From Caldilineales bacterium (GTDB taxonomy: Bacteria > Chloroflexota > Anaerolineae > J102), in NCBI GenBank assembly GCA_024102915.1, contig JAGFJG010000017.1:1-39573 (forward strand): 39,573 bases of DNA, in the 5' to 3' direction. Shown one piece after another: positions 16,543 through 25,800 of the stretch. The position numbers and the translations under genes are program-made. The notes below the pieces were generated by a model, which had not been told where the DNA came from, ran no database searches, and saw only the letters and a list, made by a program, of their open reading frames with translations. Position 1 is the stretch's first letter. The number at the start of each line of letters is the position of its first letter.

Positions 16543-17433
16543 ATGACTACAAAAATCGCATATCTTGGCATCGGCATCATGGGCCGAGGCATGGTTGGCA
16601 ATTTACTCAAGGCAGGTCACGCCGTCATGGTGTGGAACCGCACGCCGGAGAGGTGTGCGCCGCTGGTGGAAAAGGGCGCGACGCAGGCTGATTCGGTAGC
16701 CGCAGCTGTGGCCGACGCCGAAGTGATCATGTACTGTCTCAGCGATGACGCCGCCGTGGAAGACCTGGTGTTCGGCGATGGCGACCTTATCTCCGCCGTC
16801 AAAGCGGGCCAGATTGTCGTCGACATGACGACCATCCACCCGGACACCACCCGCAAGGAAGCGGCAGCCTATGCGGAAAAAGGCGTGCGCTTTTTGGATG
16901 CGCCGGTTTTTGGCAGCAAGAACGAAGCGGCCAATGGCGGTTTGTGGATCGTGGTGGGCGGCGAACGTGCGCTCTATGACGAAGTCCTGCCCATCCTGGA
17001 ACTGCTGAGCGAAACCACGCATTACATGGGCGAGACGGCCAAAGGCACGTCGATGAAGCTCGTGGGCAATCTGGTCGTCGCTTCGCAATTGGAGGCGTTG
17101 GGCGAAGCGATGGCAATGGCGACCAAGGCCGGGCTGGATCCGGTGGATGTCCTGGGCGTTCTGCACGTCACCGATTTCAAATCGCCGATTTTCGACGGCG
17201 TGGGCGCTGCCCTGATCGAACGGGATTTCAGCACGCACTTCGCACTCAAGTTAATGCTGAAAGACGCCAACCTCATCGCCCGCTTCGCCCAGGATCTGAA
17301 TGTCCCCATTCCAGCCTCGGCGGCGACGCGTGAAGTGATCAAAGCCGCCGTCAACCAGGGCTGGGGCGAGGAGAACGCCTCGGCATTCATCAAACACCTG
17401 GAGAATCAGGCCGGCGTCATTGTGAAGAAGTAG
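16543..17433 (+). CDS. Beta-hydroxyacid dehydrogenase (3-hydroxyisobutyrate dehydrogenase family)
   Basis: A 296-residue NAD(P)-dependent dehydrogenase of the 3-hydroxyisobutyrate/6-phosphogluconate dehydrogenase family. The Rossmann motif GIGIMGRGM is at 9-17, the substrate loop is [16 protein letters not shown] (119-134), and the catalytic Lys is K172 with N176 in [11 protein letters not shown]. Members oxidise 3-hydroxyacids, including L-threonate (LtnD) and other sugar acids, or reduce short aldehydes. It is the last gene after the ABC importer and just before the FGGY kinase-RLP pair. An obvious reading is oxidation of an imported sugar acid to a 3-oxo acid that is then phosphorylated and decarboxylated. 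The acid is not identifiable. Confidence 0.92.
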   Translation: MTTKIAYLGIGIMGRGMVGNLLKAGHAVMVWNRTPERCAPLVEKGATQADSVAAAVADAEVIMYCLSDDAAVEDLVFGDGDLISAVKAGQIVVDMTTIHPDTTRKEAAAYAEKGVRFLDAPVFGSKNEAANGGLWIVVGGERALYDEVLPILELLSETTHYMGETAKGTSMKLVGNLVVASQLEALGEAMAMATKAGLDPVDVLGVLHVTDFKSPIFDGVGAALIERDFSTHFALKLMLKDANLIARFAQDLNVPIPASAATREVIKAAVNQGWGEENASAFIKHLENQAGVIVKK

Positions 17434-17440
17434 GGCAGGA

Positions 17441-17620
17441 TATTGGGTATTGGATAACGAGAACTGTAGTTTTTTCCTCGACGATGGACGATAGACGATT
17501 GAACTCGTTTTGTCAGTGCCTCCGCCATCGTCCATCGTTAATGGTCTATCGTCAACGATTGGTCAAAAGTAGCGGTCTCAAACTGACGTCAGTTTAATGC
17601 CAAATATCCAATACCCAATA
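17441..17620. repeat. Nested inverted repeats in the spacer before the FGGY kinase gene
   Basis: The outer arms TATTGGGTATTGGATA (17441-17456) and its exact reverse complement (17605-17620) enclose a copy of the dispersed palindrome family: ACGATGGACGAT (17481-17492) pairs with ATCGTCCATCGT (17526-17537), and GACGATAGAC (17487-17496) can alternatively pair with 17544-17553. The 222-bp gap has no convincing ORF. Confidence 0.75.
17580..17595. promoter_or_regulatory. 16-bp perfect palindrome, operator candidate for the kinase-RLP genes
   Basis: AAACTGACGTCAGTTT is a perfect 16-bp palindrome 60 bp upstream of the FGGY kinase start. Its size and position fit a dimeric repressor operator. No second copy was found by eye in this window, so the cognate regulator is unknown. 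Confidence 0.5.
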
Positions 17621-17655
17621 ACAATAGGTAAGTCTCAAGACTACGAGCGAACCAC

Positions 17656-19215
17656 ATGAGCGATCCCTACGTCCTTGGCATCGATTTCGGCACGGAGAGC
17701 GTGCGGGTCGGCATCTTCGACCTGGAAGGCGTCCCCGCCGTTTTCGCCTCCCAGCCCTACCCGCTGCGCCATCCCCGGCCGGGGTGGGCCGAGCAGACGC
17801 CCGATGAGTGGTGGCAGGCGCTGGTCATCGCTACGCGCCGGGCGCTAAGTGAAAGCGGTATCCCCAAGGAAGCAATTGTGGGGTTGGGCGCAGATTGCAC
17901 AAGCTGCACGGTGGTGGCGCTTGACGAGAACTTTCAACCGTTGCGCCCGGCCATTATCTGGATGGATGTGCGCGCCGCCGACCAGGCGCGACGCATCGCA
18001 GCCAGCGGGCACTCCGCCCTCAAGTACAATGGCTATGGCAACGTCTCCGCCGAGTGGCTGCCATGCAAGGCGCTGTGGATCAAGGAAAACCAGCCGGAAA
18101 TCTATCGCCGGGCGGCCCATGTGGGCGAGTTCATTGACTGGCTCACCCACCGGCTGACCGGCGAATGGACGGCCAGCATCAACAACACCGCCATCCGCTG
18201 GTATTACGACCGGGCGGAGGGAGGCTGGCCTGCCGATTTCTACGAGCAGATTGGCCTGGGCGACTTGCTGGCGAAGTTCCCGCAGCGGGTGCTCGACATG
18301 GGCGAGGTGGCGGGCAGCCTGCTACCCGAAGTCGCCGAAGAACTAGGCTTGCAACCGGGGATTCCCGTGGCCGAAGGCGGAGCGGACGCCTTTGTGGCGA
18401 TGGTGGGGTTGGATGTCCTCCGGCCGGGAAAGCTGGCCTTCATCACCGGCTCGTCGCACCTGCACCTGGGCCAGAGCGCAAAGCCCCTGCACGCAAAAGG
18501 CATTTTCGGCGCTTACACCGATGCGGTGTTGCCCGGACAGTATACGGTCGAGGGCGGTCAGGTCTCCACCGGCTCGGTGGTGAAGTGGTTCAAGGACAAT
18601 TTCTGCGGGAATGAAGCGGCGCTGGCAGCGCAACGAGGCGTCGATATCTATACCATCCTGGCCGAATTGGCGAATCCCATCCCGCCCGGCAGCGAAGGAT
18701 TAATCGTGCTGGATTATTGGCAGGGCAATCGCACGCCCTATGTCGATCCGGAAGCGCGCGGCATCATTCGAGGTCTCTCGCTCAAACACACCACCGGCCA
18801 TCTATTCCGAGCGATCATCGAGGGCATCGCCTACGGCACCGAGCACATCCTGCGCACCTTCCGCCGCAACGGCTATGTGGTGGAGGAGATGGTGGCGGCG
18901 GGCGGTCCCACCCAAAGCGATCTGTGGATGCAAATCCACGCCGATGTGAGCCATGTGCCCATCACGCTGACGACCGTGCCGGACGGCCCGGCCCTGGGTT
19001 CAGCCATCCTGGGCGCAGTGGCCGCCAATCTCTTCGCTGATGTGCAGACTGCGGCCAGTCAGATGGTGCACGTGCGCCGCCGCATCGAGCCTGACCCCGC
19101 CACGCATGAAGCATATCAGTTTTATGTCAAGCAATATATCGATACCTATCCGCCCCTCCAGGAAATGATGCAGGAAACCGCCCGATATGTGAGCGCCCAG
19201 ACTGCGGGTGGATGA
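17656..19215 (+). CDS. FGGY-family carbohydrate kinase (ribulokinase-like)
   Basis: A 519-residue FGGY kinase, ATP-dependent, acting on a sugar, polyol or sugar acid in the cytoplasm. The phosphate-1 motif is GIDFGTESVRVGIFD (8-22), the likely catalytic base is D244 in AEGGADAFVAMVG, and the adenosine-side motif is AAGGPTQSDLWMQ near residue 415-430. The DYWQGNRTPYVDPEARG segment is typical of the ribulokinase-like branch. Its stop codon is only 6 nt before the RLP start, so the two are translationally coupled and probably act in sequence: the kinase would supply the phosphorylated substrate of the RLP. The substrate is unknown; apulose, erythritol and pentulose kinases are all in this superfamily. 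Confidence 0.92.
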   Translation: MSDPYVLGIDFGTESVRVGIFDLEGVPAVFASQPYPLRHPRPGWAEQTPDEWWQALVIATRRALSESGIPKEAIVGLGADCTSCTVVALDENFQPLRPAIIWMDVRAADQARRIAASGHSALKYNGYGNVSAEWLPCKALWIKENQPEIYRRAAHVGEFIDWLTHRLTGEWTASINNTAIRWYYDRAEGGWPADFYEQIGLGDLLAKFPQRVLDMGEVAGSLLPEVAEELGLQPGIPVAEGGADAFVAMVGLDVLRPGKLAFITGSSHLHLGQSAKPLHAKGIFGAYTDAVLPGQYTVEGGQVSTGSVVKWFKDNFCGNEAALAAQRGVDIYTILAELANPIPPGSEGLIVLDYWQGNRTPYVDPEARGIIRGLSLKHTTGHLFRAIIEGIAYGTEHILRTFRRNGYVVEEMVAAGGPTQSDLWMQIHADVSHVPITLTTVPDGPALGSAILGAVAANLFADVQTAASQMVHVRRRIEPDPATHEAYQFYVKQYIDTYPPLQEMMQETARYVSAQTAGG

Positions 19216-19221
19216 GATGCG

Positions 19222-20379
19222 ATGATTTTTCCCAAGACGTCTCTGAACCTGTCCGGGGAGCGATTTGGCGTCCGATACCGGATTGTGGCCGGGGATGAAA
19301 ATGAAGCCAGGGCGAGGGCGCACGGCATCTGCCTGGAACAAACGGTGGAGGTCCCCGACGAATTGCTGGCTGATGACGACATCCGGGCAGAGGTTGTGGG
19401 CAGGATCGAAGACTTGCGAGCGGTTTCTGCAGGTCGCTTCGAGGTTGAAATAAGTTATGCTGTCGAGACTTCGGCTTTTGAACTGACGCAATTGTTAAAT
19501 GTGGTCTTTGGCAACACGGCCATGCAGCCCGGCATTCGGGTGCTACATCTCGATCTGCCCGACGGTTTACTCAGACGATTTCCTGGCCCTCGCTTTGGTC
19601 AGGATGGCATCCGGGATTTGCTGGATGTCCACGACCGGTCATTGCTCTGCACAGCGCTCAAGCCGGTGGGACTGAGCGCATCCGATCTGGCCGATCTCGC
19701 TTATCAGATCGCACTGGGCGGCATCGACATCATCAAAGAGGATCATGGGTTCAACGACCAGCCCTTCGCTCCATTCCGGGAGCGCGTCGAGCGCTGCGCC
19801 GAGGCCATTGCCCGCGCCAATCGCCAGTCCGGCTATCGCTGCCTTTATGCGCCGCATGTGACTGCCCCGGCGGATCAAGTTAGCAAGCGGGCGCATGAGG
19901 CCAAAAGCCTGGGGGCAAGCGCACTGATGATCGCTCCGGGCCTGGCAGGTTGGGATGCCGTCCGCATGTTGGCCGCAGATGATGACCTGGCCCTGCCGAT
20001 TCTCAGTCACCCGGCCTGGCTAGGAACGTTCGTCCTCGATCCCGACCAGGGCGTGTCGCATGAGGTCATCTTCGGGCAGCTCCCCCGATTGGCTGGGGCT
20101 GACGCCACCATCTTCGTGAATTATGGCGGCAGGTTCACCTTCAGCCAGGACGATTGCGCAGGCATCGTCGCCGGAGCCGCCCGACCAATGGGCGACTATC
20201 CGACCATTTTCCCTATCCCTTCCGGTGGCATGGACCTGTCACGCCTGCCCGAAATGTACGAATTCTATGGCCGTGACGGCGTCTTTCTGATTGCGGGTGG
20301 ACTGTACGCTCACGGCCCCGACCTCCTGCAAAGCAGCCGGGAGTTCCGCCGGGCAGTGGAGAAATTGTCACACCAATAA
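19222..20379 (+). CDS. RuBisCO-like protein (form IV, KEDH-type active site)
   Basis: A 385-residue RuBisCO large-subunit homologue, shorter than true RuBisCO (about 470). The barrel landmarks are visible: K147 (ALKPVGL; RuBisCO K175), the carbamylated-Lys position K172 and D174 in DIIKEDHGFND, H263 in LSHPAWLG (H294 region), and the phosphate-binding PSGG (333-336) and AGG (358-360). RuBisCO's E204 is H175 here, and the loop-6 region is NYGGRFTFS with no Lys334. It therefore should not carboxylate RuBP, but can bind a phosphorylated substrate and a metal ion. Known RLPs act as enolases or isomerases in methionine salvage, or as decarboxylases/transcarboxylases on 3-oxo-isoapionate 4-phosphate. 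Its coupling to an FGGY kinase and a beta-hydroxyacid dehydrogenase favours the latter type. Confidence 0.9.
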   Translation: MIFPKTSLNLSGERFGVRYRIVAGDENEARARAHGICLEQTVEVPDELLADDDIRAEVVGRIEDLRAVSAGRFEVEISYAVETSAFELTQLLNVVFGNTAMQPGIRVLHLDLPDGLLRRFPGPRFGQDGIRDLLDVHDRSLLCTALKPVGLSASDLADLAYQIALGGIDIIKEDHGFNDQPFAPFRERVERCAEAIARANRQSGYRCLYAPHVTAPADQVSKRAHEAKSLGASALMIAPGLAGWDAVRMLAADDDLALPILSHPAWLGTFVLDPDQGVSHEVIFGQLPRLAGADATIFVNYGGRFTFSQDDCAGIVAGAARPMGDYPTIFPIPSGGMDLSRLPEMYEFYGRDGVFLIAGGLYAHGPDLLQSSREFRRAVEKLSHQ

Positions 20380-20414
20380 ACCCACAAATCGTCAAACAAA
20401 TAGGAGTACCTAAC

Positions 20415-21377
20415 ATGCGAATCGGCGTATTCACAGCCCTTTGGGGCAACCTCAGTTTCGAACAGGCTTTGGACAAGGCGGTGGCAGCGGGCGTTACGGC
20501 GGTCGAGATCGGCGCTGGCGGCTATCCCGGCGAACCACATTGCCCGGTCGATGAATTGTTGGCGAGCGAAAGCGCTCGCGCCTCCTATCTCGACGCCATC
20601 CACAGCCGGGGACTCATCCTCAGCGCCCTCAGTTGCCATGACAATCCGGTCGACCCCGACCCCGGCTACGCCAGGAAGGCGGACGAGGCGTTCAAGAAGG
20701 CGATCCGGTTGGCGAAACTGCTTGGCGTCCCGGTCGTCAATGCCTTTTCCGGGCTGCCCGCCGGAGCGCCCGGCGACAAAACCCCGAACTGGGTGACCTG
20801 TCCCTGGCCGCCGCATTTCCTGGCAGCGCTGGATTATCAATGGAACGAAGTCACCATCCCCTACTGGCAGGGTGCAGCCAGATTCGCCGAGGAGCACGGC
20901 ATCAAGGTCGCTTTCGAGATGCACCCCGGCATGCTGGTCTACAACGTAGAGACCCTGCTCAAACTGCGCAACGCCGTCAGTCCCATCCTCGGCTGCAACT
21001 TCGACCCCAGCCATCTGTGGTGGAACGGCGTCGATCCGGTGGCCGCCATCCGCAGGCTGGGCGACGCTATCTTCCACGTGCACGGCAAGGATGTTTATGT
21101 GGATGGCATCAACATCTCGGTGAACGGCTGCAACGATAACAAGCCCTATGGCGAAATCTTGCAGCGGGCGTGGACCTTCCGCAGCATCGGCTACGGCCAC
21201 GATGCCAAGGTGTGGAAGGATATCGTCAGCGCTCTGCGCCTGGTTGGCTATGATTATGTCATCTCAATCGAGCATGAAGACGCCATCATGTCGCAGGATG
21301 AAGGCTTGGCCAAAGGCGTGGCTGTGCTCAAGGAAGCCAGCGTTTTTGAAGCGCCGGGCGAGATGTTCTGGGCATAG
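20415..21377 (+). CDS. Sugar phosphate isomerase/epimerase-like TIM-barrel protein
   Basis: A 320-residue xylose isomerase-like TIM barrel starting at 20415 after AGGAG (about 20403-20407), 35 bp after the RLP gene. Likely metal ligands: Glu in VAFEMHPGM, Asp/His in CNFDPSHLWW, His in FHVHGKDVY, and Glu in VISIEHED near the C-terminus. The family covers keto-sugar isomerases/epimerases, inosose dehydratases and 3-oxo-acid decarboxylases such as the OiaC type in D-apionate catabolism. As last gene of the locus it probably handles an intermediate before or after the RLP. The reaction is not assignable from sequence. Confidence 0.88.
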   Translation: MRIGVFTALWGNLSFEQALDKAVAAGVTAVEIGAGGYPGEPHCPVDELLASESARASYLDAIHSRGLILSALSCHDNPVDPDPGYARKADEAFKKAIRLAKLLGVPVVNAFSGLPAGAPGDKTPNWVTCPWPPHFLAALDYQWNEVTIPYWQGAARFAEEHGIKVAFEMHPGMLVYNVETLLKLRNAVSPILGCNFDPSHLWWNGVDPVAAIRRLGDAIFHVHGKDVYVDGINISVNGCNDNKPYGEILQRAWTFRSIGYGHDAKVWKDIVSALRLVGYDYVISIEHEDAIMSQDEGLAKGVAVLKEASVFEAPGEMFWA

Positions 21378-21399
21378 GGACCGTACGAGCGCAACAAAA

Positions 21400-21433
21400 A
21401 AGACCTGGCGGAATCTGGATTCTGCCAGGTCTT
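21400..21433. terminator. Hairpin terminator between convergent genes
   Basis: AAGACCTGGCGGAATC (21400-21415) pairs with GATTCTGCCAGGTCTT (21418-21433) with a single G-T pair; the innermost pairs must open to form a loop. The plus-strand A-run just before it (21395-21400) gives a U-run for minus-strand transcripts, so it should terminate the LysM gene well, and it may also end the plus-strand locus. Confidence 0.85.
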
Positions 21434-21456
21434 ATGATTGGCGCAAGAATCGTAGT

Positions 21457-22539
21457 CTACCCGGCGCAACCTGCGCTTGCGGCCACGAGGCTTTCCTGCG
21501 TTACCCAGAGTGATTGCGGTGCGCCATTCACCTGCAAATTGAAATTGTACCAGTTCGTGCCGCCGCTCGGCTGACGCTTCAACGCATCAACCTGCGTATT
21601 GGCCTGAAAAGTCCCGAAAACGGAGCCGCCGGGAGCTGTGTAAGCGGAAGCACCTGTGGCAATTACAATCTGACATTGGCCGGGCGTGTAGGTGATTTCG
21701 CCGCCAGAGGATTGGCCATACTTGACGGAGACGCTGCTAAAGGCCGAGGTGCCAGGTGAAAATGCCTGGATAGAACCCGTAGTCCCGCCCGGCGCATTGA
21801 CGGTCAATTGCACGGACCACGTTCCCTGCCCGCCAGTCCCCACGTTTGGTCCTTGCAACGTGGTTGCAGCTTCCGTCAAAATCGCTCCCTGTTGGTTGAC
21901 CGCTCGCACAACCACATTGCCCTCGAATAGGTTTGCGCCATTTCCGCTGACCACGAAAGTGGCAGGCAGCACAGTTCCCGGCTGCGGGCTGGTGATGGCA
22001 ACGACGGGGTTAGCGACCGGCGGCGGGGGTTCGATCGGTGGAGCCACCAGGCATGGAATCACAATCACCGTGCCTGCATAAAGCGTCGTCATGCCGTTGG
22101 CGCTTTGCAGCGCGGGAATCGGGACCCCAAACCGATTCGAAATGGAGTACCAGGTGTCGCCCTTGATGACCCAATATTGATTACCGCTCACTGAACCCTG
22201 CGCATGCGCTGTGGGGCCATGATCATACGCGTTGTTACAGCTTCCTGGCGGCGGCCAACCAGGCTGATCCCCGCCCGGCCAGCAATTATTCGGCACTTTC
22301 AACACGGTGCCCGGCTGGAGGTAATTCGGGTTGGGGCCGATGACCATGTAGTTCAGACTGTAAATTTCCTGCCAGGTCGAGCAGAATTGGCGACCAATGC
22401 TTGCCAACGTATCACCGGGTTTGACCACATAAGTCGTCAACGAGCCGCCATGCGCCGAAACAGCATTGGCGGTTGCGAGCATCAACAACAAGACGATAAT
22501 CAATGCGATTGTGAGTCGGCGCGTAGGGGAAAATGCCAC
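21457..22539 (-). CDS. Secreted LysM protein with Gmad2-like domain
   Basis: A 360-residue exported protein starting with GTG at 22539 after GAGGTGAT. The N-terminal 30 residues form a signal peptide or anchor. Two LysM domains follow: residues about 36-83 (TYVVKPGDTLASIGRQF...LKVP) and about 121-162 (QYWVIKGDTWYSISNRFG...VIVIP), joined by a Pro/Gly-rich linker. A Gmad2-type immunoglobulin-like domain spans about 175-275 (VVAITSPQPGTVLPATFVVSG), and the last 75 residues look like an SH3-like module (TAPGGSVFGTF...VDALKRQ). LysM domains bind N-acetylglucosamine polymers, so it probably sits in the cell envelope. It has no link to the sugar genes beyond position. Confidence 0.85.
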   Translation of the reverse strand: MAFSPTRRLTIALIIVLLLMLATANAVSAHGGSLTTYVVKPGDTLASIGRQFCSTWQEIYSLNYMVIGPNPNYLQPGTVLKVPNNCWPGGDQPGWPPPGSCNNAYDHGPTAHAQGSVSGNQYWVIKGDTWYSISNRFGVPIPALQSANGMTTLYAGTVIVIPCLVAPPIEPPPPVANPVVAITSPQPGTVLPATFVVSGNGANLFEGNVVVRAVNQQGAILTEAATTLQGPNVGTGGQGTWSVQLTVNAPGGTTGSIQAFSPGTSAFSSVSVKYGQSSGGEITYTPGQCQIVIATGASAYTAPGGSVFGTFQANTQVDALKRQPSGGTNWYNFNLQVNGAPQSLWVTQESLVAASAGCAG

Positions 22540-22801
22540 GTATCACCTCACGAAAATATGGGGGCTGCCAGTACCCCAGCAGAGAAACGGAATGTATAGA
22601 TCAGGACGTAAGCCGGGTTGAAAGGTTACGCTCTTCCGACGGCATACTACATTGTTCGCCCGACGTTCATTGGCGGCGTGCGACAGCCCGCACTTCACCA
22701 AACCATATCAGGCTGCTCAACCGACAGCTCTTGAACCCCTAATCATTCCCCGGTCGAGTCTCAGATGGCAGCAGGTAATCTGTCGAAACTACACGGCCAC
22801 G
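22540..22801 (-). other. 262-bp non-coding gap upstream of the LysM gene, possibly structured
   Basis: No convincing gene. It holds several short inverted repeats: on the minus strand a GTGCG-loop-CGCAC hairpin (about 22678-22693), a CGTAA/TTACG pair (22607-22628) with extension, and GCTG/CAGC pairs near 22711-22728. An 11-nt AACCCGGCTTA resembles the 3' part of RNase P RNA, but the other conserved RNase P elements are missing. It is either a long leader of the LysM mRNA or a degraded element. Confidence 0.3.
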
Positions 22802-25800
22802 TCAGCCCGTACACACATCGGGCGGCGCTGAATCCACCGGCAGCCCACTCGGCACCGAATCGGGGATCAGGTCGCACAAGTCTATGGCCGAGGGCGATGT
22901 CAGCGCTTCCAGGAAAGCCATCAGGTCTGCTATCTCACTTTCGCTTAGCTCAATCGGCTGGGCCATCATCAAATCCAGGTCTCGCAGAATCGTGTAGTTG
23001 TCGAGTAATGTATCCTGCAACAAGGGATCGATCTGTGTCTTATCATAATCGGCCAGGGCTTTGGCCGGATCGAGATGATGTCTGACCGTCTCCTCGAGGT
23101 CTGCATAGGCGCCGTCGTGCATCCAGGGGCCGGTCAGCGTCACGTTGCGCAGTGGCGGAGTGCGGAAGGCGGACATCTCTTTGCCGCTGCGACTGACGTT
23201 CCAGCGCCCGTAGTCGTGGGGAGCGTCGTCATCCTTGCCTGGCCCAAACTGCGGCACGCCGATGTTGTGGAAAAGCTGATCGGTGAGCAGGCTGCCACTG
23301 TGACAGCGACTGCATCCGGCGTCGCCATAAAATAGCTTCGCCCCGCGCAACGCTTCATCCGACAATGCTGTCTCGTCACCGTTTAAGTAGCGATCCCAGG
23401 GCGCATCATCAAAAGTGAAGGCGGCCATCTCGTAAGCGGCGATGGCATTGGCCCCATGCCAGTAGCGATGCCAGCCCTCCGGCGTTTCGGGATAGGCATC
23501 GGCGAAGAGTTGCCGGTATTCCGGGATCGCCATCAGCCGGGCGGTAAGGGCTTCCCAGATACGGCGGAAGTCGTTTTCGGAAAACCCTGCCAGTTCGTTG
23601 CGCTGACCGAACACGTCCACGTCGCCGTACTCGCCCCGCATCTCGGTGCGCGATGTGACGGGGAACAAAGCCTGCACGGCTATCACGTTGTCCATATCGG
23701 CGGGGATGCCATCGCCGGCGGGCGACATGAAATCGTCATCGTCGTGGCCGAGCGCCACACGCCCATCCCAGAAGATCGCTTCCCAACCAGCGACTCCCCG
23801 GTTAAAAATCTCGGTGGCATTGCGAGGCACCCATTCTCTGTCCTCTCCCAACTGGCGGTCGGAAATGGCCCCTGTGCCGCCGACCCCCACCGAAAGTGAA
23901 AGCCCATCCCCCGTGGCTGCTGCCGGATGATGACAAGTGGCGCAAGAGACATCACGATTGCCGCTCAGCTCTCTATCCCAGAATAGCGCCTCGCCCAACT
24001 TGAGCACGGCAGGCGATGCTTTAGGCAAAACTCGCATTGGCTCTGCGCCGCCCCGCCGCAAATTCACGCGAAACAGAAAATCTTCGGCTGATTCGTCTGA
24101 AGCGGCGATTTGGGCGGGCGATGAGACCGGTTTGGCGATGCGGACAAATTGGTTCGCCGCCAGGTCATGCAAAACAGCCTCAGCGCCATCCAGCCATCGC
24201 ACCCTCGCCTCCAATACGGTGGCGTCTCCGCCCAGCCCGAAATGGCAGCGATTGTCTTCACCGGAAAGGTAGCTGCTGCCCGCATGGATTTCACAGGCAT
24301 GAGTCTGTCCATTGGAAAGCGAGATTGAAACCAGTGCGCCCGGCTCCGAATTCCCCGCCTCGATGCTGAGCCAGTTGCCAGATGCCGTCTCATTGCGGAA
24401 CAATGTCAGGGGGCCTCCGATGGTGTTGACGGCGAAGTCGATGTCGCCATCGTTATCGTAATCGGCGGCGGCGAGGCCACGACCAAGCAAGGGCTCGATT
24501 TGATTGAAGCCAGCCAGCTCGGTCATATCCTGAAACTGTCCGGGCAATCCCTGGGCGGTGAGGTTCAGGAAGAACTGCATATCCTGAATATCCTTCGGCG
24601 GGTCGAGCACGGGGATGCCGCCATTGGCGACCACGAGATCGAGATCGGAATCCTGGTCGACGTCGGCAAAACTGACGCCCCAACCAGTCCAACCCACCCC
24701 AATTCCGGCCACACCCATGTTTTCGCTGGCGTCATCGAACAGCATGGGCGTAGCGGCATCGTGACGATAGACGGAGTGCAATTGGGGGCCCATGTTCGTG
24801 ATAAACAGGTCGAATCGGCCATCGCCATCATAATCGGCGCTGCCCACGCCCATGCCGCTGTTGCGGTCATTCACCTCGGCAAACTGCCCCACTTCGGCCA
24901 GCCGGAAACCGATGCCTTCCGGATCGGCCTCTTTGCCGCCCGGCCAGGTCATGTTTTCGTACAGGCGATTGGGATTGGTGTCGTTGGCGACGAAGAGGTC
25001 GAGATCGGAATCGCCATCGAAGTCGGTGAGCGACGCCCCCAAACCGTACTCCAACTGATCGGTCTCCAAACCGACAATCTCGCCCACCTCTCTGAAGGTT
25101 GCGAAACCGGAATCGTCGATGCCCTGATTGATGTACAGCTTGTCGCGCTCGCCATAATGCGTGTTGGGGAAGCCCATAGCCGAATAGGGCAGCGGTCGAT
25201 TCTGGTTGACGTATCCGGCCACGAAAAGGTCAAGCAGGTCGTCGCCATTCATATCGCCAGCGGAAGCTGCAGTGTGCCAGCCATAGGCATCGACGCCAGC
25301 AGCCTCGGCGCCTTCCACAAAGCCCGTGCCAGCATTGTTCCACAGTAGCTGGCTGAAGCGCGCCGTCGTGATGTAAAGGTCGGGCCAGCCATCATTGTTG
25401 AAGTCAGCCGCAACACAGCCATTGCCCCGCAACGCCAGCCCTGCGCCAGTATCCACACTCACATCCACGAAACTGCCATCGCCCTGATTACGATAAAGTG
25501 CACTCGTCGGTTTCCCGTCCATCTCTTTGTCCCAGCGGCCGGACTCCGTCTCGGTGTACGAGTTGACCACGAACAAATCGAGCCAACCGTCCTGGTCATA
25601 ATCGATCCAACACAAGCCGCCGCCCATCATCGCCACGGCATCGCCGGATGCCCCCCAGCGAAACGCGCCCTGGCGAAAGTCGATGCCCGACTCGACAGCG
25701 ACATCGACAAACCTGGCTGGCGGCGGCAGAGGTGCGGTGTCGGTTGATACGGCAGACGGCGGTGCAGCGGCAGAAATCGGTGTAGACGGCTGCACGCCAG

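Noticed and set aside
19222..20379. A true CO2-fixing RuBisCO
   Set aside because: Too short, His at the E204 position, no loop-6 Lys, and no phosphoribulokinase or small-subunit gene nearby.
7524..20379. A complete methionine-salvage operon (MtnK, MtnA and RLP as MtnW)
   Set aside because: No MtnB, MtnX/MtnC or MtnD gene is present, the RLP active site differs from the usual KDDE pattern, and the RLP is coupled to an FGGY kinase that methionine salvage does not need.
22600..22745. RNase P RNA on the minus strand, suggested by AACCCGGCTTA and an upstream AGGGGTTCA
   Set aside because: The conserved GAGGAAAGTCCGGGC and the other core elements are missing where they should be, and that place lies inside the MauG-fusion gene.
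22802..25348. Long plus-strand frames opposite the FG-GAP/MauG gene (for example 24500-25348)
   Set aside because: They are shadows caused by the codon bias of the minus-strand gene; its motifs run without break through the region.
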